This document shows positions 23,120-35,532 of a stretch of 64,000 nucleotides of DNA, one piece after another (positions within the stretch are counted from its first letter, which is position 1; every line of letters starts with the position of its first letter). The notes under the pieces were generated by a model that searched no databases, was not told the origin of the DNA, and worked only from the letters and a program-made list of their open reading frames with translations. A program made the translations under genes and the position numbers. The DNA comes from Cryphonectria parasitica EP155 (taxonomy: Eukaryota > Ascomycota > Sordariomycetes > Diaporthales > Cryphonectriaceae): positions 3,032,759 to 3,096,758 of the forward strand of contig NW_024468911.1 of NCBI RefSeq assembly GCF_011745365.1, read 5' to 3'.

Positions 23120-23775
23120 GATGGTAATCGGTAGCGGTCCTGGTTGGCTCACAGATTCTGAATGTGGAAGAAAAAAGTGTCGTGAGGTAATACTGTTTCA
23201 ACTCGATTCTGGTTGTAGAGGTAGGTCGCAAGAATCGTAGATTCGGCCTGCTTCACCTTAGCCCTGGCAGGCCGCAGAGAAGCGACAATAAATTTCTGAC
23301 GGGTAAGCTTATCGATAACTAAGATGCCCCGAAGCCGCGGTAGGCTCTCAGGTTCTGACAGCGCATCCTGACCAATCCCTAGCGCCTGGTCGGGGCCCCC
23401 ACACTTTGGGGCCTATGAAGACGTGGTGGGCTGCGAAAGGGGATCGTGGATACCAGGCCCATTTCGCGCCCATGTAGACAGACCTTCAAAGAACAACTAA
23501 ATCTACACCGTCAGTTCCCGCCCTCTGCATTTCGCCCTCTTTTGTATCTGTCCAGAACAAAGCGCACTCTCTGTAACTTTTCGATATCACTCTTCTCCAG
23601 ACCAATCAATTGTAAGCCCAGCCTCGAGGACCCGAGATCAGGTTACAGGTGTTTTATCGACAGAGGTAACCACAACAATCCTCCGCCTCGTGGGTTCCTC
23701 TTCCTGGGCCTTGTCCAACGTCACAAGCGATAGCCAGTCCCTCCGAAGCCACTGCTCCCTCCGCAAATCTACACC
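23120..23775. other. Divergent promoter region of NOP53 and YPT6
   Basis: A 656-bp stretch holding both promoters and 5' UTRs. The plus-strand open frame at 23446-23733 has no domain and ends before the YPT6 ATG, so it is treated as leader. No RNA gene or repeat is seen. Confidence 0.5.
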
Positions 23776-24739
<964 letters not shown>

Positions 24740-24762
24740 GCAGACAGGAACCCAGAGACAGC

Positions 24763-24807
<45 letters not shown>

Positions 24808-25271
24808 CAATGGATCGCCATGTTCGCAGTGGCAAAAAAGTTCTATCCCTATAATAAGGTCTTGTAGAAAGCAAGAACTGCAGCCAGAAAGGCCGGCATG
24901 GCGTTGGCCAGATCTTCACAGCATGAGCGATTGTATAATAAAACAACGATTGATGGGTCATGAGTGTCACGACCCTTGCACTGATAAGACCTTTTTAGTA
25001 CTATATATAATTCATCTTCGAGGAGAAATTTACCTCTGGTCACATGCATTATGCTCCAAGGTACTGCTTCGTCACCTCATATCTCTCACACGCGATGCAG
25101 GCCTGGCACTAGACTAGGCTACTCAATGATTTATCACGGCGGTGTCCCACCAGATCTCAGATCTCACTGGGTCCCATGTAGGAATATTCTTGTCTTTCTA
25201 TCGTTGGGATGTCTTTAAACCCGAAGCATGAAATGTCTTTAGGTGTACAGTATGACGTCTCGATGCCACAA
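24740..25271. other. Convergent 3' spacer of YPT6 and RKI1
   Basis: A 532-bp stretch between stop codons with a GA microsatellite close to the YPT6 end. Short open frames have no domains. Confidence 0.55.
24766..24804. repeat. GA dinucleotide microsatellite
   Basis: About 19 AG units run from 24766, 27 bp after the YPT6 stop codon, and so probably lie inside the 3' UTR of that mRNA. Confidence 0.95.
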
Positions 25272-26202
25272 TCACGATGCTTTCCTCACCTCTACCGACC
25301 CATCTGCCATACCAAAATAAGCCGCACACGGCTTCTGGCCTCCACTCATCACCTGACTATTGTGCCCAGTAAAGAGGCCCGTCTCTACCACACCCACGAT
25401 CTTGATGAGCTTGTCCGCCAGCCCGTCAACCGTCCACACCCCATTTGACCCGTCCTGTCCCGTGAGGTCCTTCGCCAGAGCCAGCGGAGGGAACGGCGCA
25501 TCGATGAGAGAGTTGCCGTTATCCGTCACCACTGCGCCGGCCTTGGCTGGGAGGCCAGACCGCAACTTTGGGTTCAGCGACCCCAGCTTCTTGAGCTCTG
25601 CTAAGACGTGGCCTGTGGCCTGGGTGACGACCTCGATGGGGATGCCCTTCTTCCAGTTGGTCCCTAGCCGCGTGGAGAATTTTCTAAAGTCTGTAGCATG
25701 TCAGCAAGAAGCCCTGTTGGGGAGCGGTAACCATCACCAGTCCGATTCCCAAGGGCCGGGTCAGTTAGAGATTAATCTCACCAGCAACACACACAAACTT
25801 CTTCCCCCTTGTCGCAACCAGCTTCTCCTGGAACAGACACGCCCCACCACCCTTGATCAGGTTCAAGTCATCATCGACCTCATCCGCACCGTCAAAAACG
25901 ACATCCAGCTGCACGCCCTCTGGCAAATCCTGGATGTACCGCAGCGGGAACCCGGCACCCTTGATGAGCTCGCGGCTCTGGTCGCCGGTGGGATAGAAGC
26001 TCATCTTCTTGGTGAGCTCTGGTCCCATGGCGGCGATGGCCTCGACGACGTAGATCACTGTGCTGCCGGAGCCTATGCCGATGTGCCTGTACCCAGCGTC
26101 CATGTGCTCCTGGACGGCCTGGTGCGCGGCGGCGCGCTTGGACTCCTCGATCAATTTGGCCTGCTCAACTGCCGAGAGGGCAGAGGAGGATGTAGTTGCC
26201 AT
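25272..26202 (-). CDS. RKI1: Ribose-5-phosphate isomerase A (RKI1)
   Basis: Cytosolic pentose-phosphate enzyme interconverting ribose-5-phosphate and ribulose-5-phosphate. Exons 26202-25782 and 25690-25272 give 279 residues (yeast 258). The RpiA motifs are complete: GIGSGSTV for phosphate binding, DGADEVDDDLNLIKGGG with catalytic acids, and, after the intron, the region from DFRKFSTRLG to a C terminus with VVETGLFTG. The 91-nt intron has a GTGAG donor and CTACAG acceptor. The start is set at MATTSSSALS because this matches the family length, but the frame stays open for 85 more codons upstream, beginning MNFQFNAQ (26457). Confidence 0.94.
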
Positions 26203-26881
26203 TCTTCTTGTCTGAAACTGAATAGAGTGCCTCGGAATGGTATAGCCTCGATTCAATTGGATCGGTATGACACTGGCTGGTAGTTGTATCGCAGGGCAGA
26301 TGGTGACGATGAGCCTGCGGGTTATTTGTGCTCTGTCGGGTTTGAAGGCGTGGAGATTGTAAGGTCTGGTAAGTCGTTGCCGCATGAAACAAGCAGAAAA
26401 ATGACACTGATCTCTTGAGCCTTGAGTGACGACCTGGGCGTTAAATTGGAAATTCATCCAAGAGAGTCATGTCAAGAGTTATTTTCGTTGTCCCGATCGC
26501 GGTGCACGAGATGATCACACCAGCATCACATGTACGTAGGTAGTACTATGGTTCTCATCATAGTACTTGCTAAGCAGGGCCTGTAGTGGGGCCGGACAAG
26601 TCTTAGACCGGCCGCCCCATACTACAGCAGTAAAAGGTTTCCGGCCAGCCCCGCCATTTCAGCAGCTGTCAAGGAAACACAACATGCAATACTGAGGACA
26701 GGGGGTGGTGGGTCTAGGTCCCCTGACGTCCGACTGATCCGTCACCAGTTTTAGTCCTCAACCAACCTGCATGATTTCGGACCATCATACTTCACCCAGA
26801 GAACGACCTACCTTGCACCACCTCGAATCTTTTGCATTTGCGTTCCTCCAGTTCAAGAAGGTTGCAGGACTACCAGAAAAC
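26203..26881. other. Divergent promoter region of RKI1 and KEI1
   Basis: A 679-bp stretch. The left 255 bp is an open, in-frame extension of RKI1 that may be leader or a longer N terminus. A perfect 9-bp inverted repeat lies at 26542-26567. Confidence 0.55.
26542..26567. repeat. 9-bp inverted repeat (hairpin)
   Basis: AGTACTATG at 26542-26550 and its exact reverse complement CATAGTACT at 26559-26567 flank an 8-nt loop, within the RKI1-KEI1 intergenic region. It could be a dyad-symmetric protein site or a chance palindrome. Confidence 0.7.
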
Positions 26882-27686
26882 ATGGCCACATCAAGAGGCT
26901 CATGGTTTCGGCTTCCCAAGCCCAAGGCAAGTCCTCCCACGCCCGCACGACCACCAGCCGGCCCAGCCAGCCCAGCCAGCCCATGGCGTCAGGTGTCAAA
27001 CGACCGCCAAAGAAACTAACACCAGTACCCTGCAGACCTTCCTTGGACTCATGTCCCTACAGACAGGCACCGAGATCATCACCATCACCCTCCTCATCAA
27101 CAAACTCACGGGTCTGTACGGGCTTCTCGCCATCCTCACGGGTTTCGCCCTCGACGCGGTACAGCTGTCCATGTACATCTACTCGACAGCCGTTCTCATC
27201 ACTCTCGCCTTTCTACTCCCGCACGTCCGAAAACAGACTCCCTTCCAAGTCCTTCTGCTAGCCTGGCTGTATATCGTGGATACAGCCCTGAACGCCGCCT
27301 ACACGGCCTTTTTCGCGATCGAGTGGTTCATTGCCAGCGAGGGGAACCCTGCAGGAGACGCAGTTGAGCAGGCGACGGACACGGCGGCGAGCATGGTTCT
27401 TATTGTGGTATTAACGCTGGTGAGGTTGTACCTGATGCTAGTGGTTATGTCTTTCACGCGGCAGGCTCTCCGCCGCTACGTGGCTGGTGCAGCCCGGGAG
27501 AAGGGGGCTATCGGCGATCTATTCGCAGTTGACTCACCGGAGGGCGAGGGCTTGAAGGGCAGACTGGGCCGGGTGATGGTATTTGTGGGCCAGGACTACT
27601 GGCTCGGAACAAAGGACGATGAGGAATGGGTGGGTAACGAGGGTGCGAGGGTGCCGCTCGCAAGTGCTGTGGATGAGGAGTATTAG
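26882..27686 (+). CDS. KEI1: Inositolphosphorylceramide synthase regulatory subunit KEI1
   Basis: Golgi membrane protein needed for activity and localisation of the IPC synthase Aur1 in yeast sphingolipid synthesis. Exons 26882-26926 and 27036-27686 give 231 residues (yeast 221). The start of the domain, LPKPKTFLGLMSLQTGTEI, matches the family's LPKxFLGFM, and about four hydrophobic segments follow, including LTGFALDAVQLSMYIYSTAV and LLLAWLYIVDTALNAAYTAF. The intron has an AAG|GCAAGT donor, that is, a GC-AG intron of 109 nt; it is chosen because it puts LPKPK directly next to TFLGLM. A GT-AG alternative (26993-27035, 43 nt) ends at the same acceptor and also keeps frame, but inserts 22 Pro/Ala-rich residues. 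The cytosolic tail is acidic. Confidence 0.9.
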
Positions 27687-27988
27687 CAGGCTTTAATTGC
27701 AGGCTTGTGTACATATGGAGGCCATTTGTTGTAATATAAAGTGTATGCTATGGGCAGCAGGAGTTGGTTTTAATACAGCATCGACTTGGTTTTAACGCAG
27801 CATACGGTAGACCTGGGCGTTGGCTTTGCGGGAGGACGACAGTAATAATGCCAAGAACATTCAATGGCATGGGGTTTTCAGGCAGACTAAAATTGATGCT
27901 GGCTCATAGGCCAAGTTCGCTATTGCATTGCATTGAAATGAACATGTGCCTGATCTCTTGTGTAGGTTCTACACCATTAACATGCAGC

Positions 27989-28006
27989 AAAAAAAAAAAA
28001 AAAAAA
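27989..28006. repeat. Homopolymer A18
   Basis: Eighteen consecutive A residues about 300 bp after the KEI1 stop codon, outside any gene. Confidence 0.95.
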
Positions 28007-28665
28007 GGTTGCACAACTTTGAAGCTCTCTACAAACAGGCAAATGAGCATTCACTTCAACACTTGTAGAGAAATACATGTAGGGCGAATTTGAAGGCCAA
28101 GTAAGTAGTTAGGAAGAAACAAAAAGAAGGCTTCAGACAGCTGCACGAGTTCTCTTGTGGCCCCTGGCCTTGAGCTCCAGTCTTGTTCCTGTAGTATTCA
28201 AAGAGAAGAGTATCAAAGACATTCTTTTTCCCATTTTTCTCTCTTCTCTCTCCTTTCCTTGTTGTCATTGACGGGCTAGGAGAGTAAATATTCCTCGCCA
28301 CCCTTTCGTTATCTTTGATACTTGTGCCCCTCCTTGCCCACAAAAGGACCCTCCCTGAAGCCTCACTGTCGTTCCAAGGCTCCTCTGATCTGGACGCTTG
28401 GTCTGTCATATGCATGCGCAGCTACATGCAACCTCAGCCTCGTTGAGATTCTTGTGCATAGTGACGAGTCCTGGCAACTGGTAAATCAGAGTTAGTACCC
28501 TGCTGCTGGCGCAAGTGTAATGTTTGCTGGCCTTTTTCATAGAAATCACTGCAGGCACGAGGGACTAATCTATCCTGACAAAAGCCATCATGACCATGAT
28601 CAACTTCACTGGGTCTATATACGGGCATCAGGCACTCATACACCGAGGATATGCGCCTCAGCCTC

Positions 28666-28694
28666 AAAAAAAAAAAAAAAAAAGGGGGGGGGGG
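28666..28694. repeat. Homopolymer A18 followed by G11
   Basis: Eighteen A (28666-28683) run directly into eleven G (28684-28694). The G run may form a quadruplex-prone strand and is a likely site of assembly length error. Confidence 0.95.
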
Positions 28695-29676
28695 AGGTAA
28701 TCTGGGACAGTGTCATTTAATTCGTCTTGGAATACACCTTGGCTATGGTCTTGGCAGGGTTGGTCCAAGAACAAGTCAGTCATTCAGCCAGTCACCCAAT
28801 TAGTTACACAATACTATTACTTGGAAGTCATCCATAAAGAGAGACTCCATCCAGATATGACCAGCGGCAAGCACATCATGCAGGTCTCAAGGCAACATCG
28901 AATGTCGAAGAGACAATACCATGAAATCGGAAGGGCGGATGATGTGATGTATGAGAGAGAAAAGAAAGGTTGTCGGGCAAGCCCCTGCACAAAGCGGCTG
29001 CGGCTCTTCATAAGCGACGGTTTAGCGGCTAACTTTAAAGGCCGAGGAACCGCTGAGGCGGCTCTCGGGCTCCATTTGTCACCAGAAATGGGACCCTGCC
29101 ATGCTGCCAGGCGTGCCAGGCGGGCGGGTGGCAGTTGTGCTGCAGCTTCTGCAGCTTCTCGGGTGAGGGTGACCCGTTTTTCCGTGTTAATGCAATATAC
29201 GCCATTGGTCAGCCGGTATATGGTATGCTCTCCCCAGATCACTGGGTGTTGAATCATGAAAACAGAAGCGGGATTCTCGCCCCAATCTTTGCCCCAAGAC
29301 CACCAACCATTTCACGGCAGGGACGCTAAGAGCAATCACGCCATCGCTCCTGGCCATGAGCAACTGCTGCTGCCCAGCTAGTCTTGACGCGTGAAAAAAA
29401 ATTATGCCAGAAGCCGAGCCAACTCCATCCCATCCCACCTGCAGCAGACCCCTGGCCCAGCATGGCGGGGCACACTTCGCGCGTCTAAGCACCCATTGAA
29501 AGGAATTACTGAGCACATCTAATGCTGTAATCAACTAAAAAGTGTTGACGGCAGAGAATATCCACCTCCGGATCGGACTGAGGCAGCGAGCGCCCTGGCA
29601 AGTCAATCCTTGGCTTGGACGATAGATATATCCCTGGCTTGGGCCCAGATGTGGCCCAACTAGAGCTCTTCTCACG

Positions 29677-32600
29677 ATGTCCTTCCTCTTCAAGGCCTTT
29701 GACACCTCAACCTCCCTCCGGCCGAAGGCCTCCGTACTAGATAATCTTCCAGACCACATGGCATCCTCTCCCTTCCCTGGCATCCGGACGCCTGCTGAGG
29801 CTGGTACGTTGCTGCACTTTGTCTGCTTGGGCACCATCCACGCCTCGTCGTTTCTGCCCTGTCCTACGTTCCATGATATATACACACACACCGAACAAAG
29901 AAGAAGAAAAGAAAGTAGGCTATAGAGAGGATTGCTGACAATGCGCTGCCACAGTTGCCCGGATCGCATACCAAGCCAGCGATGTGATTGTCAGCGTACA
30001 GCCTTCTCTGGCTGCTGACTCCGAATTCTCGAGCCATCTCAAGAGATACCATGGTAGAAAGGAGCGAAGTCTGGTCGCGAAGAATGTTGAGTCTGTCCCA
30101 GAGGTGCGCCATGGTCTAAATATCCCCCCGTCGTATATGTATTTATACACACATCAATGGTTCGGCCTGGGCTTTGTGGTCTGACCTATATGATAGCTCG
30201 TCTCCGTGAGGCACAACGCCGACCCATTGCTTTCTGTCTTCGAGCCTGCTCGAAACGGCCTTCTGGTCTCCGTCACGACCTCTTCCAGGATATTACTCCC
30301 ATCGGTCGGCCACCTCTACAAGCTGGCCAACTATCCTGTTGTTATCCACGTCGCCCTCCACCCTGATCAGTTCCCAGACTACTCCGCCATAACCTCGATC
30401 AGGAACTCAGGATGGTCGTTCCTGCAGTCCGAGTCTATCCAGGAGGCCCAGGATATGGCCCTGACTGCCCATGCTTTGGCGGTCCGGTCAGGAAAGGGTG
30501 TCATACATTTCTTCAGCTCTTCTGCTTGCAAGGATGACAAGCCCATCGAGTACGAGGTGCCGAGTACCCTGCGCGAGGTGCTGAACATGGATCTAGTGCG
30601 GCGCCTGCAGAACTCCAACATCCCAGAGTCTGGTATTTATGCCGACGGTGGGCGGGTGGCCTTGGCTGAGAACCTGATCGACCTGGGCCCCGAGGTGACG
30701 TCGCCCAAGTCACCCAAGCTGAATGGCCTGAGCGCGCCCGAGGGCACCGACGGCAAGATCTCCTCGCAGGCGTCCGAGAAGTCGAGCCAGCAAAGCGTGA
30801 CAAGCAGCCCTCCCAGCGAGTCTTCGGCGACGACGATCGAGGCCCAGCCTGCAACGGTCACTTCCGAGCATATCTACAACTACGTGAACCTGATCTGGGC
30901 CCAGATCAAGAAGCTCTCAGGGCGGGAATATCACGTCTTCGAGTACTCGGGCTCTGCGACAGCTGAGACCTGCCTCTTCATTTTCGGATCCGATGCGGGC
31001 CTGTTTGGCGATGCAATCGACCGGGCACCTCCTACCGAGAGCTTCACCAGCTGCGCCATTCTCACCCCACGGCTGTACAGGCCATGGCTGGGTGTCAAGC
31101 TGATTGATATTCTGCCAAGAACAGTAAAGAAAGTTGCCGTCTTGGAGCAGGTCTCGAAAAAGACGACTAAGTGGGGACCCCTACTGATTGATGTCCTAAC
31201 CTCCCTCAAGAGCGGAATGGGAGGCGTAGAGACCATTGTGGGGTACCAGCTTGGGTATCTTACCCATGAGACGGCCACGCAGGCTCTGCGTGGTATCTAC
31301 CAGAACTTGATTTCGGACAAGCCTATTCAAAATCTGGAGGTTGGCTCCCGACAAGGCCCGGAAGAGGCTTCCGAGTACGGGCTTGAGGTTCCCAAGCTTG
31401 AGACTGCCTACACCAAGATTCTGGATCAACTCTTTGGATCAAGAGTGTTCCTCGCCAACTCACTCCAGTCTGACAATGCTGGCGTCTCCACTACCATTTC
31501 TGCAAGCCCCGAGTACGGTTTCGGCTCTCTGCTGGCGCGCAAGGAGAGGAGGCGAAAATTTGTTGCCGATGTGAAGGAGACTGCTGCTTCGGGTACATTC
31601 CTGACGGAGACTCCTAAGCGAGCGCTTGCGCAATGGGCCTCGCACGCTGAGAACCCAGCCAAGATCGAACAGGTCGCGGAAGACGTCATCTCTACACTCG
31701 AGACGGACAACTCCTCTACTTCCCGAAAGATCCTCACCAACAAGGCTTTCTTCTGCAAGGAGTCTTTATGGCTGGTGGGCTCGGATGCGTGGGCATACGA
31801 TCTCGGCAATTCTGGTGTGCACCACGTTCTGGCCTCTGGCGAGAATGTCAACATGCTCATCATTGACTCGACTCCATATTCTGAGCGGGCAGCAGCTGAT
31901 GCTGCCAGGAGGAAGAAGGATATTGGTCTTTATGCGATGAACTTTGGCAATGCCTACGTCGCGTCCGTAGCTGTGTACAGCTCGTACACACAGGTGTTGC
32001 AGGCCATGGACGAGGCTGACAAGTTCGACGGCCCGTCGGTCGTTCTGGCATACCTGCCGTACAACGGTGAGCACGACTCACCTCTGACAGTTCTCCAGGA
32101 GACCAAGCAGGCAGTTGATATCGGCTACTGGCCCCTATACCGCTGGAACCCAAGTAACGAAAAGAAGGGCGAGCCGGCCTTCGCTTTGGACTCAGAGAGG
32201 ATCAAGAAGGAGCTGAAGGAGTTCCTGGACAGGGACAACCACATGACCCAGCTCATGGCAAAGGAGCCCAAGTACGCTCCGGTCTTGTCCGAGGACTACG
32301 GTACCGAAATTCGCAAGCAGCAGAAGCGGAAAGCCAAGGATGCGTATGCTCAACTACTGGAAGGCCTGCAAGGTGCACCTCTCATGATTTTGTTCGCGTC
32401 GGATGGCGGCAATGCGCAGTCACTTGCAAAGCGTCTGGGCAACCGGGGCAAGGCGAGAGGTCTGAAGACGACTGTCTTGGCAATGGAAGACTACCCAGTT
32501 GAGGATCTCTCGACCGAGGAAAACGTCGTCTTCATCACTTCTACTGCTGGCCAAGGAGAGTTCCCACAGAACGGGCATGCGCTCTGGAACGCCATCAAGG

Positions 32601-34691
32601 ACAGCACTGAGCTCGACCTGGCCACCACCAACTACTCAGTCTTTGCTCTCGGTGACAGCCACTACTGGCCGAGGAAGGAGGATAAGATCTACTACAACAA
32701 GCCTGGCAAGGACCTCGACAGGAAGTTGGCGGACTTTGGTGGCAAGCGCCTGGCAGAGATCGGACTTGGTGATGATCAGGACCCTGATGGCTACCAGACC
32801 GGATATACTGAGTGGGAGCCGAAGATCTGGCAAGCTCTTGGCGTGGCAAACGTCGAGGGCCTCCCTGAGGAGCCCCCGCCATTGACCAACGAGGACATCA
32901 AGATCGCGTCCAATTATCTCCGCGGCACGATTGTCGAGGGACTCAATGACCCCACCACCGGAGCAATCTCGGCCGCAGATCAGCAGCTGACCAAGTTCCA
33001 CGGTACCTACATGCAGGATGACAGAGATCTCCGGGACGAAAGAAAGGCCCAAGGCCTAGAGCCAGCATATTCTTTCATGATTCGGTGTCGACTGCCAAGT
33101 GGTGTCTCCACGCCAAAGCAATGGATTCAGATGGACGACATCAGCAACCAGCTCGGAAATGAGACCATGAAGTTGACGACACGGCAGACTTTCCAGTTCC
33201 ACGGTGTCGTTAAGGGCAAGCTCAAGCCTGCCATGCAGGCTATCAACCGAGCTCTCATGACGACTATCGCCGCTTGCGGTGATGTGAACCGAAACGTCAT
33301 GTGCAGCTCCCTGCCTACCCAGTCCAAGTTCCACGGCGAGGTGCACGAGTGCTCGAAGCGGATCAGCGATCACCTCCTGCCATCGACCACCGCCTACCAC
33401 GAGATCTGGCTGACAGATGACGACAACAAGAAGACTCAGATTGCTGGCGACGCCGTGCAAGACTTTGAGCCTCTGTATGGCCCTACTTACCTGCCCCGAA
33501 AGTTCAAGATCACCATCGCCGTTCCTCCTCACAACGATACCGACGTCTATGCCCACGACATTGGTCTGATCGCCATCAAGGGCGATGATGGCCACCTTGT
33601 CGGCTTTAACTTGATGGCCGGCGGTGGTATGGGTGCGACGCACAACAACAAGAAGACCTATCCACAGACTGGCCGCATGCTGGGCTTTGTAAGCCGCGAG
33701 GAGGTGCACATTGCTTGCGAGAAGGTCATGCTGGTCCAACGAGACCACGGAGACCGCAAGAACCGTAAGCACGCACGACTTAAGTATACGATCGACGACA
33801 TGGGCGTGGATGTCTTCAAGTCCAAGGTCGAGGATCTGTGGGGTAAGACCTTTGACAAGCCCAAGCCGTTCAAGTTCGAGTCCAATGTCGACACTTTCGG
33901 CTGGCAGCGCGACGAGCTCGGCATGAACCACTTCACCCTCTTCATCGAGAACGGCCGTATCGAGGATACCCCCACTTTCCAGATGAAGACGGGCATGCGC
34001 GAGATCGCCAAGGTGCACAAGGGAGAGTTCCGCCTGACAGGCAACCAGCACGTCATCCTGAGCAATGTTGCTGATGAGGACCTTGACGACATGAAGGCCC
34101 TCCTGAAGAAGTACAAGCTCGACAACATCAAGTTCTCCGGTCTGCGCCTTAGCTCCTCTGCCTGCGTTGCCTTCCCAACCTGCGGTCTCGCCATGGCCGA
34201 GTCGGAGCGCTATCTTCCCGTGCTGATCTCCAAATTGGAGGACTGCCTCGAGGAGAACGGCCTGCGACAGGACTCCATCGTCATGCGCATGACAGGCTGC
34301 CCCAACGGTTGCGCACGTCCCTGGCTGGCTGAAGTGGCCTTCGTCGGCAAAGCCTACGGCGCGTACAACATGTACCTCGGCGGTGGATACCACGGCCAGC
34401 GGCTGAACAAGTTGTACCGGTCCAGCATCAAGGAGGAGGAGATCCTGAGCATCATGAAGCCTCTTCTGAAGCAGTATGCCCTGGAGAGAGAAGAGGGCGA
34501 GAGGTTTGGAGATTTCTGTATCAGGACGGGTTACATCAAGGCGACGACCGACGGTACAAACTTCCATGCTGATGTAAGTACACCCATCTACGCACTCTAG
34601 CATATTCCCCTGCTGCAGCTCATTACATACCGAACCAAAATGCTGACTGCCCTTGTAATAGGTTGCTGAGGAAGATGACGATGAGGAGTGA
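29677..34691 (+). CDS. MET5: Sulfite reductase (NADPH) hemoprotein beta subunit (MET5-like)
   Basis: Catalytic subunit of assimilatory sulfite reductase, reducing sulfite to sulfide with siroheme and a 4Fe-4S cluster. Exons 29677-29803, 29955-30103, 30197-34573 and 34662-34691 give 1560 residues (yeast Met5 1442). The first ~780 residues resemble pyruvate:ferredoxin oxidoreductase-like modules. A flavodoxin-like domain starts at LMILFASDGGNAQSLAKRL (about 820), with STAGQGEFP. The sulfite reductase core begins near TKFHGTYMQDDRDLRDERK (about 1020). The cluster ligands are Cys-X5-Cys in ACVAFPTCG (about 1415) and Cys-X3-Cys in TGCPNGCARPW (about 1456). The last exon encodes only VAEEDDDEE. Introns 1 and 2 (151 and 93 nt) are placed where exon joins preserve frame and coding character; the first two exons are less certain than the core. 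Confidence 0.94.
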
Positions 34692-35532
34692 AAAGCTTAT
34701 AAATTGCTAAGCGTTTGTGCTTGTATCACACTGCCGGCTCATTCATTTGGCGCGAAGGGTATTGGTTTGGGGCAACCCAACAAAATAGGTAAAAAAAGAG
34801 AAAACAAACCCAAGGGCAAAAAAGGAAAGCACGATTCCCACAAAATATCGGTCCGCATTTATGGCGTTTCAAAAAAAATGACGGGTCAGCTTTTCTTGAC
34901 TTTTTGTAAATAGCGCGAAGAAATGGATCGCTTCTTTTTTCAATACTAAAGTAATCTCTCGTTGAAGAAAGACAGATTGCCATGTAGATAAGAAAAACCT
35001 AGGACGACAAGAAGTGAGAGCCTCTGCCGCCACGTCTTGGAACCAGAGCATGTGCACGGGGCACCAGAACAGCTTGTGGCCGCAACGTGAGGCATCACAT
35101 TATGATCATCAAAAGCTGCTTTACTTGGGCGGGTCCGAAATTGAGTGTAAACGATTGATGCCATTTAGTTTACATGATCTACTGCTAGACTGTGAGAAAC
35201 CCCCCTGACACCCATATCATCCATCACTATTCATGAGCCTCGAGTCGTTTGTTTCCTGGTGTTTCCCAAAGCGTTAAGTACTCGCCGTTTTGTCTCCATG
35301 TTGTTTACCAGAGCCCAGCATCGTATAACCTGGCAGTCGTAATATCCATCACGCCTTCAACCCAATCCGAAACAACCGTGATCCCCAAGTCCCAATGTGC
35401 AAAGAGCACGCCGTTCTCGTCGGCGCACTTCCGGTATCATAAAAAATGCTTCGAAGAAAAAGAAAACATGTCCCTGAAACAGGCACCGAGGAACAAAGAT
35501 ACAAAAACATATCTCAACCTCTTCCTTGTCAT
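34692..35532. other. Convergent 3' spacer of MET5 and chitin synthase
   Basis: An 841-bp stretch, A-rich in its first third, between two stop codons. The open frame at 35249-35737 runs antisense into the chitin synthase exon and has no independent support. Confidence 0.55.

Larger units (their letters stand above)
27687..29676. other. 2-kb gene-free region with two A18 tracts
   Basis: No frame here shows a domain; minus-strand frames at 28056-28415, 28817-29257 and 29187-29534 are low-complexity chance frames. Two homopolymer A18 tracts are present, the second followed by G11. The right end must hold the MET5 promoter. A non-coding transcript cannot be excluded. Confidence 0.5.

Noticed and set aside
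28817..29257. A 146-codon minus-strand frame in the 2-kb gap before MET5.
   Set aside because: No domain, no signal peptide and no splice-supported extension; competing frames occur in other phases.
33056..34603. A 515-codon minus-strand open frame opposite MET5.
   Set aside because: It is fully antisense to the conserved sulfite reductase core and is a by-product of codon bias on the plus strand; it has no domain.
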